NCBI GenBank assembly: GCA_034359265.1
Contig: CP136891.1
Coordinates: 11,732,501 to 11,796,500 of the forward strand
Length of the DNA: 64,000 nt
Reading direction: 5' to 3'
DNA from: Canna indica
Lineage: Eukaryota; Streptophyta; Magnoliopsida; Zingiberales; Cannaceae
Part shown: positions 20,741-34,600 of the stretch, in pieces
Position numbering within the stretch: the first letter of the stretch is position 1
How the letters are laid out: each line of letters opens with the position of its first letter
Program-made: the position numbers and the translations under genes
The notes under the pieces: model-generated
The model's database searches: none
The model's input: only the letters and a program-made list of their open reading frames with translations
Told to the model about the DNA's origin: nothing

Positions 20741-21700
20741 ATTCTTTATATGTAATTCAAAATACTTGAAGTAGACAAAGAAATGAGCTCAAAAGGAAAA
20801 GAAATGAGAAAATAAAAATGTAGAAAAATACAAGTCAAATATAGGGTACGGTTTTTTTAATAAAAATAAAAAATCATAATATGTGATCATGCTAGAGTTT
20901 GAATACTAGATTTTTAGAAAATATTAAGATGTTATCACCAACGGTGCTACTCATGGTTGACAAAGGTAGAACACAGTTTGCATAAAATCGAGATGTTGCT
21001 TCCATCACTTAGAAAATTGCTTTATTCAAATTTATTCCCAATTTATCAATCTATTCTTAAAATATTTAAATTTTATACAGATAATTAATTTTTTCTATTT
21101 TTCCCTAACCGATTTAAAATTTATACAAATAACTAAATTTTATATTTTTCCCTAACCGCTGGCGCCGCACACTAGTGTCGTCTTTTTTTTCCTCACTATT
21201 TTTATCTCCTCTCTTTTATTTATCTTGTTTGGAAGTATTCTACGCATTGTGACATCTTAGAAGGTATACACATTTTATGATCCGATATAGTTATTTTATG
21301 ATGAGTTGTACCCATCTTCTGGTGAAATATATCCATTTTATGATGAGATATACTCATTTTATGACAAGATATAAGTTTGGACATTGTTCATTGCTCACAT
21401 CACTCAGCCCATGCATCTATTTTAATTTGGTTAATTTTTAGTCCATTTTGAATAGTTGATTAGAATTGGATAAATTGAGAACAAATTTGGGTGCAATCAT
21501 TTTTCTGTGTTATTAAAAGCAACAGCTTGGCCTTATGATGTGTGCACAATTAGGTGTTGTTTGATTAACCAGAGTTGCACCTAATTTCTATTCGACAACC
21601 CCGCATCGTCTCGCTTCATTTGCATGGTATCATTTCACGATATTATAAATGATATCATGTTAGTAATGTTATTGCTGAGATCATTTTACTTCCAAGACCC
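20741..21700. other. Spacer upstream of GPI1 with a short minisatellite and a dispersed repeat
   Basis: At about 21268-21372 a ~27-bp motif (CATTTTATGATGAGATATAC) recurs four times imperfectly. At about 20850-20975 there is a segment shared with 56995-57125 (see that entry). No gene was seen. Confidence 0.6.
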
Positions 21701-22025
21701 GCTTATTTTTAATTTATCACTTTCCCTCGAAATCTCCATCCTTTTGTTATCTTTATCAAAAGTCCATCTCATTGCTCTCACTCCGTCGCTTCCTCTGGCT
21801 GATCTGTCGAGTCCGCACTTTGGGATTGCGGCGCCTTCTCTGGCCACCGCTTCTTCTCATATGAATCCGTCCCTGGGCGCGATTCTTTGTGCAGCCGGAC
21901 GGTTCAGCTAGCTCCTTTCCCTCCTCAAGAAACTGAACCCCCTTGTCTCCACCCTTGCCCTCTGCGACATCGCCTGCATCCCCGGCGTGGCCGCCGACGT
22001 TGGTCACATCAATCCTTGCGCCCAG
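21700..22025 (+). other. Probable 5'-UTR exon of GPI1
   Basis: A GC-richer block ends in the good splice donor CCAG|GTCTGT at 22025. A matching acceptor (CTATTTAG) lies at 23190, just before the GPI1 start codon. The transcription start is not determined. The 95-codon ORF here is probably untranslated leader. Confidence 0.5.
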
Positions 22026-23197
22026 GTCTGTAGGTCTCTCTTGCTTTGTTTTCGATTCTCGCTCATAATGCGTAGACCTGAGCTGATCTAGGGTTTCAGA
22101 TATGTCTTTCGATGCAGATCCTAAAAATATTCATCTCATTATTAGACAATCTAATATATAATGAAAGCAAACGGCCTCATTTAATCAATAAGAAAGAATG
22201 CTCTTTCTGTATCCGAGTTCCTGCTTGGTATTTGTTAACCTATACTCAAGGAAATGTAGACATATTAATCTTAATTGAGTTCTTTTTTCAATTTAAATGT
22301 GATATATAGACCGATTTTTGATCACTTAATTGAGCCGACAGAGGAATCCATTGATAACCAGCGTTTTGATTTTTTAGATCAACTGGATGAATTCCCTTTT
22401 GGTACAAATAGTTTATGCCATGGGCGTTAGCTTGCATAATGCTTCTTTACTCTTGTTGAGTCTTGACAATTGATTTTATATGCATATTATTTTAGTAATA
22501 AGTTTTTTTCTTATATTTTCAGTATTTTAAATATTTAAAATTTATATTTTGATATTTATTACACAGTATATTTGAAATTATATTTTTCTTACTTTTTCTT
22601 AATAACATAATGTTCTATAAGCTAAGCCACTGCTCTAACTAGTGCTATTATCCTTAGTCTTTTGTTGCTTGACCCTCTCCAACAATTAATGAGCATTAAT
22701 GAATTTGAGAATCAATGACTTATAATGACCATGTTCTCAAGTTGAGTTAAATGATAAATATTATTTTGCTCTAGCTGATTAGGTAAAGGAACTATGTACT
22801 GTTTTGTTTTTATTTCACTAGAAGAAGTTCCTCGAATTTCCCTTAAAAAAGATACAGTAGTCAGGCCCAAATAGTGTTCTCTTCCTTGCACACTGCTATT
22901 GTCCAATTTTCGCCTCTAAAATGTAGGTCTTAGGTTGATTTCTATGTTTGTCTATTAATCCCTAAAAGGGAATTGTTCACATTTTGATCACATTCATGCA
23001 AAATGGAGCATTATCTAAATTATTTTGGTAGTCCATACTCATGATCATGCTTTCTTGTTGTTTGTTTGTGAATTTGATAGAAAAAATTCAAGAAATTCAA
23101 AAGAGGATTCTTTTTTCATGTCTTTAGTTTTGCAATGTTACTTCTTGGTTCTTACTTTATCTTATTTTTGGTCTATTTACATCTATTTAGTGAAGTC

Positions 23198-26100
23198 ATG
23201 AAAATGGTGAGGAGAAAATTTAGGGTATGGTGGCCGGAGCAGTTGTTGTCCTGCATGTCCAGTTCCAATATGTTACTCTTTGGCTGGTTCATGGATTCTG
23301 TAAATTATATTGACATTGTTGTAGCCACTGGAATTCCGTCAGAGAAGATCTTGGTTTGTCCTCCTCAGATCAATCTCGAGGTAATAAAATGCTAGAACCA
23401 ATTTTCTGTTCAAATATTCAATTAGCTGTTTATGTATCTTTTAGTTGAGCACATTGTTTGAACTGTGTTATTTGGAGTATGCTGTACTATAGTTATATGT
23501 ATTAAATAATTTATTTGATATATTTAGAAATTTATGAGGAGCTAAAGAGGATCAAAAGCTGTGATGATGAATTCTTTACACACATTTAGCAAATTTTATT
23601 CTTGAAGTTCAGATAACTGCTTAATATGCCCAGAATTAATTTCATTTGTTGGTCTCAAGGTTTCTAAGATGCAACAACTATGGAAGTCATCAAATTATGA
23701 GTGGCTATGCAAAATTGGAATGAAACATTTTCTTAAAGGACAGAAGGATTTGTGAATGCAAACTCATGAGTTTCATAATAAAATCAATGCTCAATTTTCA
23801 GATTGTCTCTTTTACTTTTTCAGACCCTCAGTAAGTAAGCTTGTAGCCCTGTACATAGTTTTCCTTTGAGCGCTTGCTATCTCAATTTTGTCTTTTGTTC
23901 CTTGAAACTGGACATGTCTCTTGGAGCCTCTCATCAACTGTTAAATTAGCAATATTGAAATATCCACTTCATAGCATTGTACTTTAAAGCATTATTTGGT
24001 CAAAGACGTCCTCAAATGATTTCTTTAGATGAACTTCTGGCTCCTCTTTTGTCAAAGCTGCCTCCAGGCTGTTTGCTGGTCTCTATTGTTATACAGATTA
24101 TAGAGAAATTAGCATGGAGGTCCAGTGCTATATTCCACTGAAAGAAAGTTGATAAATTTATTTATTTGCAAAATGCTACAACCCAGTTACTGTATGATAA
24201 AGCCATAAAGGTATTAATTTATTAGTCCAGGGGCGATCAAAGATTTAAGCAGCTAAAAAGTTCATTCCCCCCTATTTATGTTAATTTTCAGATAGTTATT
24301 TGGTTTATGCACTTTGTTCAGTAAATATATTAGAATTTTTGAAAGCTGCTTTAGTTGGTTAGCCTAGAAAATTTTATCCTTAGTGCTTGTTTCGAACCCC
24401 AAAAATAATGGAATTTGAATATGCTTACCATGGTTTTAGCAAATTCCTGTGTTTGGAATCTAAATAGCATGAGAAAAAGGAATTCCAAGTTTCCAACACC
24501 CTTATAACTAATCATTTTCAAATCTCAACAGTGTTGATGAGATTTTGCTTTTCCAACTATTTGGAAAGTTTGGGGTCAATTACTTCTAGATTTAATTATC
24601 ATGATACTAATATTCTCTCACTATGACAATACAGTTAAAAAAGACTAACAAGTAAAACCGAAAAAATAAAATAAAAAGATAAGCGTGAAATAGAATGCCC
24701 AAAAAAGAAGAAAAATATACATTAGTATACAAAGAAGAAATAAAATATTGGTAAACAGAAACTTATTAGATTTACTATTTTCCCTTTTGATTAGTTTTGG
24801 ATTTTCTAAATAAATTTTCATTTGTATTTAAGATATTTTGGTAAATCGCCAATTGCAAATCACAAGGAAACTTAAAATCAAAATTCAGATTAATAGGAAT
24901 TCTTTTCCATGAAGGAGTTCTTGTCTTTAAGGAACTGGTCAATAGTAGCTGTTAAAGTTCTCAAGCTTTGGTTAAATAATTACATGGATGGACGTTTTGG
25001 GACTTCTTCTTAAAGTACTAAAATATCTTGCTAATACAAGTGTTTAAACTGGGTTGGGTTGCGGCCCAAATCTAACCTGACCTAAAATTCAGGTCAAGCT
25101 TTTTAAAACCCAAGCCCGGTGCCTGCCTTGCATTATGAAAATTTGACATGACGCAGTTTGGGTCAGGTCGGGTTGGGTTTCAGCTCTACAATTCATTTTC
25201 TAGATGGTATTACTGATTTTTTTCCGCATATTCCCTTTCATGTCCCTGGTATGTCTCATTTCCAGGATGTTGCACAATACCCACCACATCATTCATCATG
25301 ACCAGGGCTAATTTTGACATACCAAACAGATTTTTTTTTTTTAATTTTAAAAAATGGTCCTTTCACATAGCTATGTTTGTTTGTATTGTTTACTCGTCTA
25401 TTACTTGCATGCAATGGGAGAAATAAGTTTGAGGCTTTTCTTCTATTATGGGGCAAAAGTGGCGTCAGACATAGCTACTATACTTACTATTTGCCGTCAA
25501 AGGTCAGTTTTGACCCGCTCCCTAAGATCCCATAACTTATCCACATTTACTTCCTTTTCAAAAATGCACCTGTCATCCATCAATATATACTTTGCTTCCT
25601 AATTTTTTCAATTATTTCGGGATCAGGTCAGGTCAAATTGGGTTTTCATTCTAAAAACTGAACTCAGATATTTAAAAATAATTTTGTGTCGGGGTTGGAT
25701 CGGGTCAGGCTAATTTCATGGTTTGGGTTGGGTTAACTGGATTTTTTGCCCACCCCTAACTCCTAGTGTGTTGGTTGGGTCCTGATGGTCCTATGTGAAC
25801 TGGTAAATATTATGATAGTTTGAGAGTAAATTTTTTGCATAACATAGATTTTGTTCTTTTGGATGCTTTAGAATATGATTCTTGTATAATACTGGATAGT
25901 GATATAAATGCAGAATCTCAGATTTTTAGGTCCAAATGGTTGTATCTAACAAAATCTTATTTATGACAAAGTGATCTATTTTTGACAAAGGGTTTCTATT
26001 ACTAAATTTGTTGGCACAAATAATATATAGTGCTGGCTGTTGGGAGCACTAATATTCTTAAATGGTCAAGTAGATCAATGGGAGAATCTTCTGGAAAATA

Positions 26101-29100
26101 CTTTGGAATGCTGATTTTGTTTTGTTGATTTAGGAAATCCTTAAATCTATCAATGGGAGGATACCTGCACGATTACAAGAGTGTTCAGCATTTTCTATTC
26201 TTGGGTACTGCATTTCAGATCCAAAGAATGCCTGCAGGAGTGTAGGAGTCTTCAACTGTGGTTGTGAGGAGCTTACAGAACCTCACTGGCAATCTCTGAT
26301 GAGTGATAACTGGATTCTTATCTTATGTAAGCCTCAAAGGATCCTATATAAGGGGAAGAAGCAGATTCCATTTCTTCATCATGTTCATCAATATGGTGAT
26401 TTCCTGTTCCCTGTTGATGTTAACGTATGTAAGTCAGGATAATTGATGTGGTTTTGTTCTTGTTCTTATTTCTGATTAATTTTTCATCAACTATCCACAA
26501 GGTCTTAATGTCTTATCTCATTCATTGTTTTCAGATAATAATATATGAAGTTCCAATATCTGGTGCAAGTCATTTATCTTTGAACTCTTGGCATTCTCCT
26601 AAGCATGTTGGTTTACCATTAAAGAAACCAAGATGGGTAAATGAACTTCATAGGAAGCCTTTACTCCTTGATTTGGTACAATAATGAGAATTCTAAGCTT
26701 ACATTATATTTTTCCTTCAATTTTCTGTTTTTTAATCCTCAACTTATGTTTTTACATCATGATCACAGGATAGAGTTCTGTTGGCACTTAATTGTTCGCA
26801 TATTGCTAAAGTATTATTGGGGCAAGCAAAAAGTACTTTTAGATCAACGGTCCACATCTTCTTTATGTCAACGTAATGTCCCTTGTCCTTTCTTTTTCAA
26901 ACTCAAACCTGTTTGTCATTGGTAGTTTCTTCCACTTATTCAGATTGCTGAGATTGGCATCCATGATATGGCATACAGTGGCTGCCCTTGTAGCTTCTGT
27001 CTCCACTATCATGTACATCTTCCTTCAATGCTTCCATAAACCTTTGAGTTATGGATATATGTTGGTCATAGTACCGAAGATGTTTATGCATACATGGAAA
27101 AATGTGCACATACGCAGTTGTCAATTTCTGTACTGGCCAGTTATTCTCCAAGGTACTGGTATCAGGTAAACATAAATGGTTAAGAGAAACTTTACTTTCT
27201 TTCCTCAAAGTTCTTATGTTATAGAGAATATCTTATTTGCAGTTCTCGATCAAGTGCGGAGTATTCTCAGAGAGCTGAATTAAGGAAACACTTTATGTGG
27301 TCTAATATTTTGATGGATGTTATCTTTGGGACCATCCTTGGAATCCTATTGTTGGTTAACACTGAAGCTATTTGTGGTTGTGTATTCATTACTGCTCATC
27401 AAGTAACAAACAACCTATTGCGCTCAGGTTGTGTCTGGTTAATGGGCGTCCCTGCTGGTTTTAAGTTGAATAATGAGCTAGCAGAGTTTAGTGGCATGAT
27501 TTCACTCAATGCTATTCAAATTTTCTCTACACTTTGGTTCTTTTTGGGTGCTTTTCTACAGTTTTACATTCAGATGCTTGCATTATTGGGGATTGCTTTC
27601 GGCTTGACTGTACCATTGGCCGTGTGCATTGATATGCTCAAGCTTGCGACATTGCATATCTATGTTCTTCATTGCTTAATATCATGTCTCTATTCGAAAC
27701 AGATCCAAGCTTTGGCTTCTTTATGGCGTCTCTTCAGGTAAGTTTTTTGCAATTTATTGCTTGTGTGGAAGATATTTGATTTTGATCTTGGGTGAGACTG
27801 TAACATGACAAAATCATGAATGCCAACTAGAATAGTTGGTTTTTTAGCATTCACTCTAATAAAAGTGATATTATTATGTCTAATAGCCGGTTGAAAGGAT
27901 TTAGCACTCCCACTATTCATCAATCTGTAGATTTTTCTGAAGCAGACTCTATATTGTTTTATGCTAAATGGTGAAGGTGGGATATTGTAAAGCTTCAAAG
28001 TCATCTTGATTATGTGATTTTTTTTTCTACAAAAATAATTCCAATCATATTATTCTTTGTTGAACAAAAATGTTTTTTTTTTCCTCAGATGATTTCTAAA
28101 TCCTAAATAACTTTAGGAATGAAGTGCTTTTTCTTGTGAGACTACTGTGGTTGAAATTTTTCCAGAATTCTATTGAATGCAATGCTGCATTTTCATTATC
28201 AAGTCTTTCAACATTCTGAATCTCCAAGACATAAATCACCAAATAAAACCTTGCTTTAAGTATGTGCACATTCTTAAATCATCAGGCTGAATATAAAAAG
28301 AGTTAAAAGCTCTATGGCAGTGCATCCCCTGATGGTGCACTTAATAGTACTATGAATTTATTGCAACATTAAGATCAAGTTTGTTCATTGAGCACAACAT
28401 TGCAGGACAGTATATTGTGCACTGGATGATCCTTTACATATTTCATCTTAGCATTTTTTTCTTGAAGGCTAAACCTACATCACTTGTTTCACTTGCAACA
28501 TGTCTGTATGTTTATAAATTATAACATAGTGTTCCCTAACTAAGACATTTTATCAGTTGAGATTTGCATGGAAATGCATTCATATATGTGGATGAATACA
28601 TTGTTATTTTTTAGCTTTCAGTATAGCTATGCATTCATATATGCAGATGATATGTTTTTGTTTTTCAACAAACTGACTTTTCTTTTGAATACTGGCAGTG
28701 GAAGAAAGCGGAACCCACTTAGGCAGCGTTTGGATAGTTACGATTACACAGTTGAGCAGCATGTTGTTGGTTCACTTCTGTTTACGCCACTCTTACTACT
28801 GGTTCCGACCACTTCGGTATTCTACATTTTCTTGACCAGTTTGATCACTACCATTGTTTTCCTATGTATCATATTTGAGATCATTATTTCACTGCTTCAT
28901 GCCACTCCATATGCTGAGATATTGCTATGGGTCACAAGTAGGAGAAGGTTTCCCTCTGGAATATGGTTCAGAATCTTAAATCCTAATCATGTAATTTCTG
29001 ATGGAGCTTACTCACCTGCATGTTCAAGAAGGCAAAACAATTGTTTTGTTGATAAAGGCTCAGAATCATTGGTTTCACTTCTCTGCAGTAACTATGCCAC

Positions 29101-30378
29101 CATAGGTAACCCATCAATGATCCGTTTTTATTTGATGGAAAAAAATGTAACTGTACTTATCTTGGCTTTTCTTGATCACTGTTTTCACCTGAAGCTATGA
29201 TTTCATGCTTTTTGACTGTCTGCTTTATGTATAGCTTTGATAAGTTATATAGTTTGTAGCATCATGGAACTATTGGACACAACTAAATGGTACTTAGTTA
29301 TCACTAAATGCATTATAGGCTTGCTTCATTCAGTATTTGTCAATATGAACTCTTTCCAAACTTTGACTGTTATGCCTATAATGCGAGAGTGAAACTATGG
29401 ATTGCTAATATTAGAAATGAACATATGTGTCATTGACTAAAAGAAAGGACGCTTTTGTGCTATTCACATAAGAGATTGCAACTGTGGATTGTGGAAAGCA
29501 TTAAGCTAGAGGCTATATTCTCATGGTTAAATTCTTAATATTATTGTACCCTTAGCAAGTGGAAGAGTCAAGAGAGGTGGAAGAAATTACACTTAGCAAT
29601 TTCTAATCCAATTCTCAGTTCAGACATACTTTAGTTTGGACCAATATTTGTTGATTGAAATGATAAACATTGCATAAAGTACCTCTTGGGTATTTGTTTG
29701 AACCATTTTAGTGATTATAATTGGTGAGTATTCTCTCTTCCTTGCTTTGCTTCAGCTTATTCTCATTGCATTGAGCAAATAATCATATACTGAATACACT
29801 ATTGCTTAACAGAAAATGGGGTCTATGTTTCTGACTTCCATCAGTAAATACACTCCAATTCTGTTTTTAGCTTACTCTCATAAGAAAAGTAACTGTTACA
29901 CGAAAGAGTTTAGTGTCAAATTACATAAAAGGAAGCTTTTCTGTTTCTCTTAAGAGGTGGAGTATTCTTATTTGTTACAGAACTAGAAAGGTTCAACTTT
30001 AGAGAAGTATCACAGTACTTCAATACTTTTAGAACCAAATATGAAATCCTAATTTTGTATTACAAATAATTGCAGGACAAGTTGTTCGACCTTATTATGT
30101 AGATGTATTTTCTGGGGTTACTCCATCCTTTTTCACATCATTGGCACATGGAATACTCAGCGGACAGAGGTGATGTGGGATGACAATGCACATTTCTTAC
30201 TTTTCGTTGCCACATTTTGTTATTGAGGTGCAAGGACTGAAATTTTGTATGTTCCTGTAGATTTCCATCTACATTAGGTGCTCGTCTACCCCCCACAATG
30301 CCCTGGATGCAAATTACCTGCAAGGAATATTGGAAGCTATGCTATACTGCAGTTCTTTCAATCAGATCATTGTGTTGA
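23198..30378 (+). CDS. GPI1: GPI1/PIG-Q homologue, GPI-GlcNAc transferase subunit, nine coding exons
   Basis: GPI1 (PIG-Q) stabilises the ER complex that transfers GlcNAc from UDP-GlcNAc to phosphatidylinositol, the first step of GPI-anchor synthesis. Exons: 23198-23380, 26134-26424, 26535-26675, 26769-26872, 26944-27165, 27243-27737, 28699-29105, 30076-30169, 30261-30378. All introns are GT-AG and the exons sum to 2055 bp, 684 aa. The N-terminus has the family-like RRKFRVWWPEQL. Residues about 240-615 hold the multi-membrane Gpi1 domain, including LLRLASMIWHTVAALVASVS, GCVWLMGVPAGFKLN and RNPLRQRLDSYDYTVEQHVV. The C-terminus has LSGQRFPSTLGARLPP. The start could instead be the ATG at 23204. 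Intron 1 is 2.75 kb and intron 4 only 71 bp. No stop interrupts the splice product, so it looks functional. Calls rest on family recognition and frame agreement, not on an alignment. Confidence 0.93.
25040..25760. repeat. GGGTTGGGTC-rich miniature-element fragments in GPI1 intron 1
   Basis: Two blocks (about 25040-25190 and 25620-25760) are full of GGTCAGGTCGGGTTGGGTT-type words. The second ends GCCCACCCCTAA, a typical hAT-like 3' terminus. The left terminus and TSD are not resolved. Confidence 0.45.
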
Positions 30379-31678
30379 AAACCGGTGGAAATTTCCCAAA
30401 CATCTTAACCAGATACTCAACATGACAAATATCTAATTTACTTTATCCATCTGTCAGCATTCTTTGTCACTATTAGTTTACAGTCAAACAGCTGTTTATT
30501 ATTCTTTTTTAACGTTGAGTTACTAGGCGCTCTTAAGCTAGGTTTTATTTGAGTGGATAGAATGTGGAAGCCATCCCAGTTTTGTAGCTAGACTGCAACT
30601 TTTTAAAGTTTGGATAGTTGATGCCACTTGCCACCGGCCAAATTCAGCAGATTAATTTTGTGATCCACATACCACAATCATAGTTGCCCTCTTTTTGCGT
30701 TGGCTTACGCAGTCTAAATTATCTTCTCTTTATTGTTTATTTTCAGCATCTTAAAGCTGGCATTGTCGCATTCAAAGTCAATACTAGGCCATGTCTTCGA
30801 CTACTTGACATTTTTATTTCCGTTCAAATTCGGTGGCTGTAACTCGATCGAATTGTGAGACCAGGATTAGAAAATTCGGCTTGGATTGGAAATGGTGGAC
30901 CGATCGGATTTAAATACCTAACCCTGACGTGACCAGTTTTTCAACGACCCAGTGGGTTATCAAAATAGGTTATTTCTGTAAAAATACGTAAAGATTTTAA
31001 AAATAAATTTCTCTGTTGGATTCATTTAAATATTTGTATTTCTGTTATGTAAGGTATAAATTATATTGGCCAACTGTAATTAGCAATCATAAAGTTACTT
31101 AGAGTCTTCTTTGCATGAATTTTTCACCTCGCGTGGAACTCGTTTTTTTTTTGAAAAAAAATATATATAATTATATTGGTTAAGTTTAACTTTTAAATTG
31201 ATGTTTCATATAAATTTTCGTATTTATTATACATTAACTAAATTTTCACAACAAATATATGGTTCAAAAATACGTACACTTGAAACATATAATAAGACTC
31301 CGGGCGGTATTTGATCGTATTGCCGAATTGCATATGCATATTGAGTTGATATATCATCCTTATTCTTAAAGTTATTACTTTTACCAAATTAAGAAGGCAC
31401 TGCTTCAATAGGATTTGAATAGTCACGAACGGCCTCCTCAGTCCTCACCATCTCCAGAAATCCTTGTCCATTGTAGATTTGTTATATAATGCAAGGAAAA
31501 TCATATTTTGATTCTCACAATTTAATTCAATTTTGATTACAATTTTTATAATTTTAAAATTTTGATTTTAGTCCTCATATTTTATTTTCGTTTAGGATTT
31601 GACCCCTACCGTCATATGAGATCATAATAGAGCTGACGTGGATAATATCTGCTGACTGGACATTACTGCAGAGACCAA
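30379..31678. other. GPI1 3' UTR and spacer
   Basis: The GPI1 3' UTR starts here and its poly-A site is not determined. The rest is AT-rich with no recognisable gene or repeat structure. Confidence 0.5.
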
Positions 31679-34600
31679 CTGCATCTTAGGCCATGTTGTT
31701 GTTCATTGTCGAGTTGACACTTGATACTTGTTGATCATATTGTGATTCTCCTACTCAGCATTCGCTGATCTCCGTTGTTTTTGCTTCAGATTTGCAGGGG
31801 TGAGCAGTCGATTTGTAGATCGAGGTGTAGATAGTTTTTAGACAGCTAGTAGTCAGTCGTAGATGTGGAGCTCTGATGGCGACTGCTTTTGTATTTTGGT
31901 TTGTTTTGTCATCTTATAGCTCGGCTTTGATATTGTTATTTTGGAGCTATAATTTGTAGATCAATTTTATATTTGGTTAAATATTGTATTTGATCGGACT
32001 TATGAATTGTAGTTATTGGTTTTTATGTTGTTGTTTTATTATATGTGATGATTCGTGGCTTTTCATTCCGCTGCGCGGTGTTCGGGTCGCCGTCGCGTCT
32101 CGGGTCAGGGCCGAGGCGCGACAAGTTTGGTATCAGAGCCTAGGATTAAGGTTAAGGTTATGAGTTTGGGTGTCTTGCCTTAATGATAATTCTGTAAGGT
32201 GTAGGAGGTGTCGAGGTGGGTTGTAAGTTTATTTTAGGTGCTTTGCTTGAATTTTTTTTAATTTGTGGTGGTGGCGCTGAGAAGTCGGTGTTAGTGCCAG
32301 AAGTTGTAGCCTTTGGATTTAGAGGCGTCGTGGGAGCATGTGGAGAATATCAGAGTTGTGCAGTGGAAGCGTGGTGGGCTCATAAATTTGGAGGGCCAAA
32401 TTTCTTAAGGTGGAGAGGATGTTATGTCCGAGTATTAAAAAAAAAAAGAAAAAAAGTGAGAGGTGGCAGTGGGAGAGAGGTGGTGTGGTTGTGAGGGGTT
32501 TTAAAGAGGGAATGTGTGAGGAGAGGTAGAGAAGAAGAGGAGGAAGAGAGGGTGCCTGCGCGCGTAGGAAGGAGGTCGAGGAGGAGTCGGCGCGTGTCGC
32601 CGGTGGAGCTCGTCGTCGCCGGAGTCGCGAGATCGAGGTAGGAGATCTCTCCCTTCTCCTTTATCTCCGTATTTGTTTTCCGACGACGTCGACGAGGCGA
32701 GGATCAGCCGAGCCCAAATGGTGGCGATCGACCAAGCCGCGGGCGGCCATGGCGCGCGCAGGCCGACGGCCACCATTCAGTGGGAGGTGGGTTGGATCGA
32801 TCGCGGAGGTCGAGGAGAGGGCGCGGGTCGTGGAGTCGCCGGTCGGCGACAGGTAGGCGGCGGCCGAGAGGGAGAGAGGAGGGGGTCCGCGGGTGAAAGG
32901 AGAGGAACGGGGAAGAGAGAGAGAGAGAGAGAGTCTCGTCAGTGTCGGAGGCCGAGGAGAAGCGAAGATGTCGGCGAGATGGTCGCCGGCGGCTTGGGGA
33001 GCCGCCCGGCGTGGATTTGAGGTGAGCAAAGGAGGCGGCGAGATCGGGTGCAGAAGGGCAGCCGGCTGTGAGTCGGACCGGTCGCGGAGGTTGGGGAGAG
33101 GGCGGCCGTGCCGCTGGGGTGATCGCCGGCGGCCGGGATGGCCGGTCGGCGTGGGTTCGAGCGGAGTAGGGAGGTGGCGTCGGGCGCAGGGGCAAGGGGC
33201 AGCGTGAGGGGTGAGGGGGAGAGGGGGAGAGGGAGACGAGTGGGTGGGATATGAATAGTGTTTAGAGAATAGAGTTGTATCATATGAAATTAGGTTGATT
33301 TATGAATTATTGAGGTATTTTTGTAGTTGATCGTAGAGTCGTCGGATCGAGTTGAGGTTAATACCAAAGTTGTAGATTTTCGCGTGCTGAACGCGATGGT
33401 GGTGTCGGATTTCAGATTGGAGATCGTTAGTGTGATTTTGATATATTTTAGTATTTTGTTGTTATTTAGTAATTGAATGATATAGTTATGTTTGAAGTTA
33501 GTTTATTTGGTGGATCTCGAGTTGTCGGTTGAAGTTGAGGTGAATAGTAATCTCGATCATTTTCACGTGCTGAACGCGATGGTGGTGTTGGATTTCAGAT
33601 TGGAGATCGTTTGATATGATTTTGATATTTTGCTGTTGTTGAGTAAGTGATTGATAGTTGTATTTGAAATTAATTTAGTTGGTGGGCCCCGAGTTGTCGG
33701 TTGAAGTTGAGGTGAATAGCAATCTTGATTGTTTTCGCGTGTTGAACGCGATGGTGGGGTTAGTTTTCCGAGAAAGCATTGTTAGGTTGTTGTTTCAGTT
33801 GGTTAGTGGTTGAGGTTGTCGAGGTGTTTAAATAATAGTAAATTATTAGTCTGAGAATTTAGTCGATTGATTGGTGTGAAATAATTGTGGTTTGGAGAAT
33901 GAGTTGAGCATGGGTGTTTGGAGAGTGTGCCGAGGGTGGGTTGAGCCTGCAAGTCTATTGTTGATTTGTCGTCGGAGATAAATTACGGAAATACCTTTGC
34001 TTCCATTGTTTGCTTTGATTCCTGAAATTTATTGAACTCCTGTTGCACATTATTGTTGGACATGCCATGTAGAGAAATTGCATGTGTTACATTTTATTGT
34101 TGCTTATTGGTGTTGTTTATTTGTTGAGCATGTTATTATCCTGTTGATCATGTCATAATCACTTGGAATTATTATATTGTTGATCATGATGATGTTATAT
34201 TAGTAGCATGTTGATCATGTCATAATCACTTGGAGTTGTTGCTATGTTGTTGATCATGGTGATATACCTTGTTGCACTCTTGGAGTCGAGTTGCATGGTT
34301 GCTGTCGATCTGGAGGCTACAGCCTCAGAGAGGACTTCGGTCCAAGACCATTTTATTGCGGTACCCTCCAGACATGGGTGAGGGTATGGATATTGACTAG
34401 TCACTTTGGGCACCTTCGGGTGTGCGGATGTTGGATACGACGCCCGTCGGGCTACCTGCTTGGTGGGGGTAGTCGCGTCACCGTTGGAGCGGACGGTTGA
34501 TGTCACTCTACGGGTGGTAGAGTGTGGGGTTTTTACCCAATGGTCCACACGCTCGATGATTCAGTTGATGTTGTTTAGGAGTAGGTGAGGTGTATTTGTT

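Noticed and set aside
32216..33283. Several overlapping GC-rich ORFs (up to 163 codons) on both strands, rich in Arg, Pro, Gly and Ser
   Set aside because: They lie almost wholly within the LTR (the first starts in the short interior before it), occur in many frames at once, and are low-complexity. They are composition effects.
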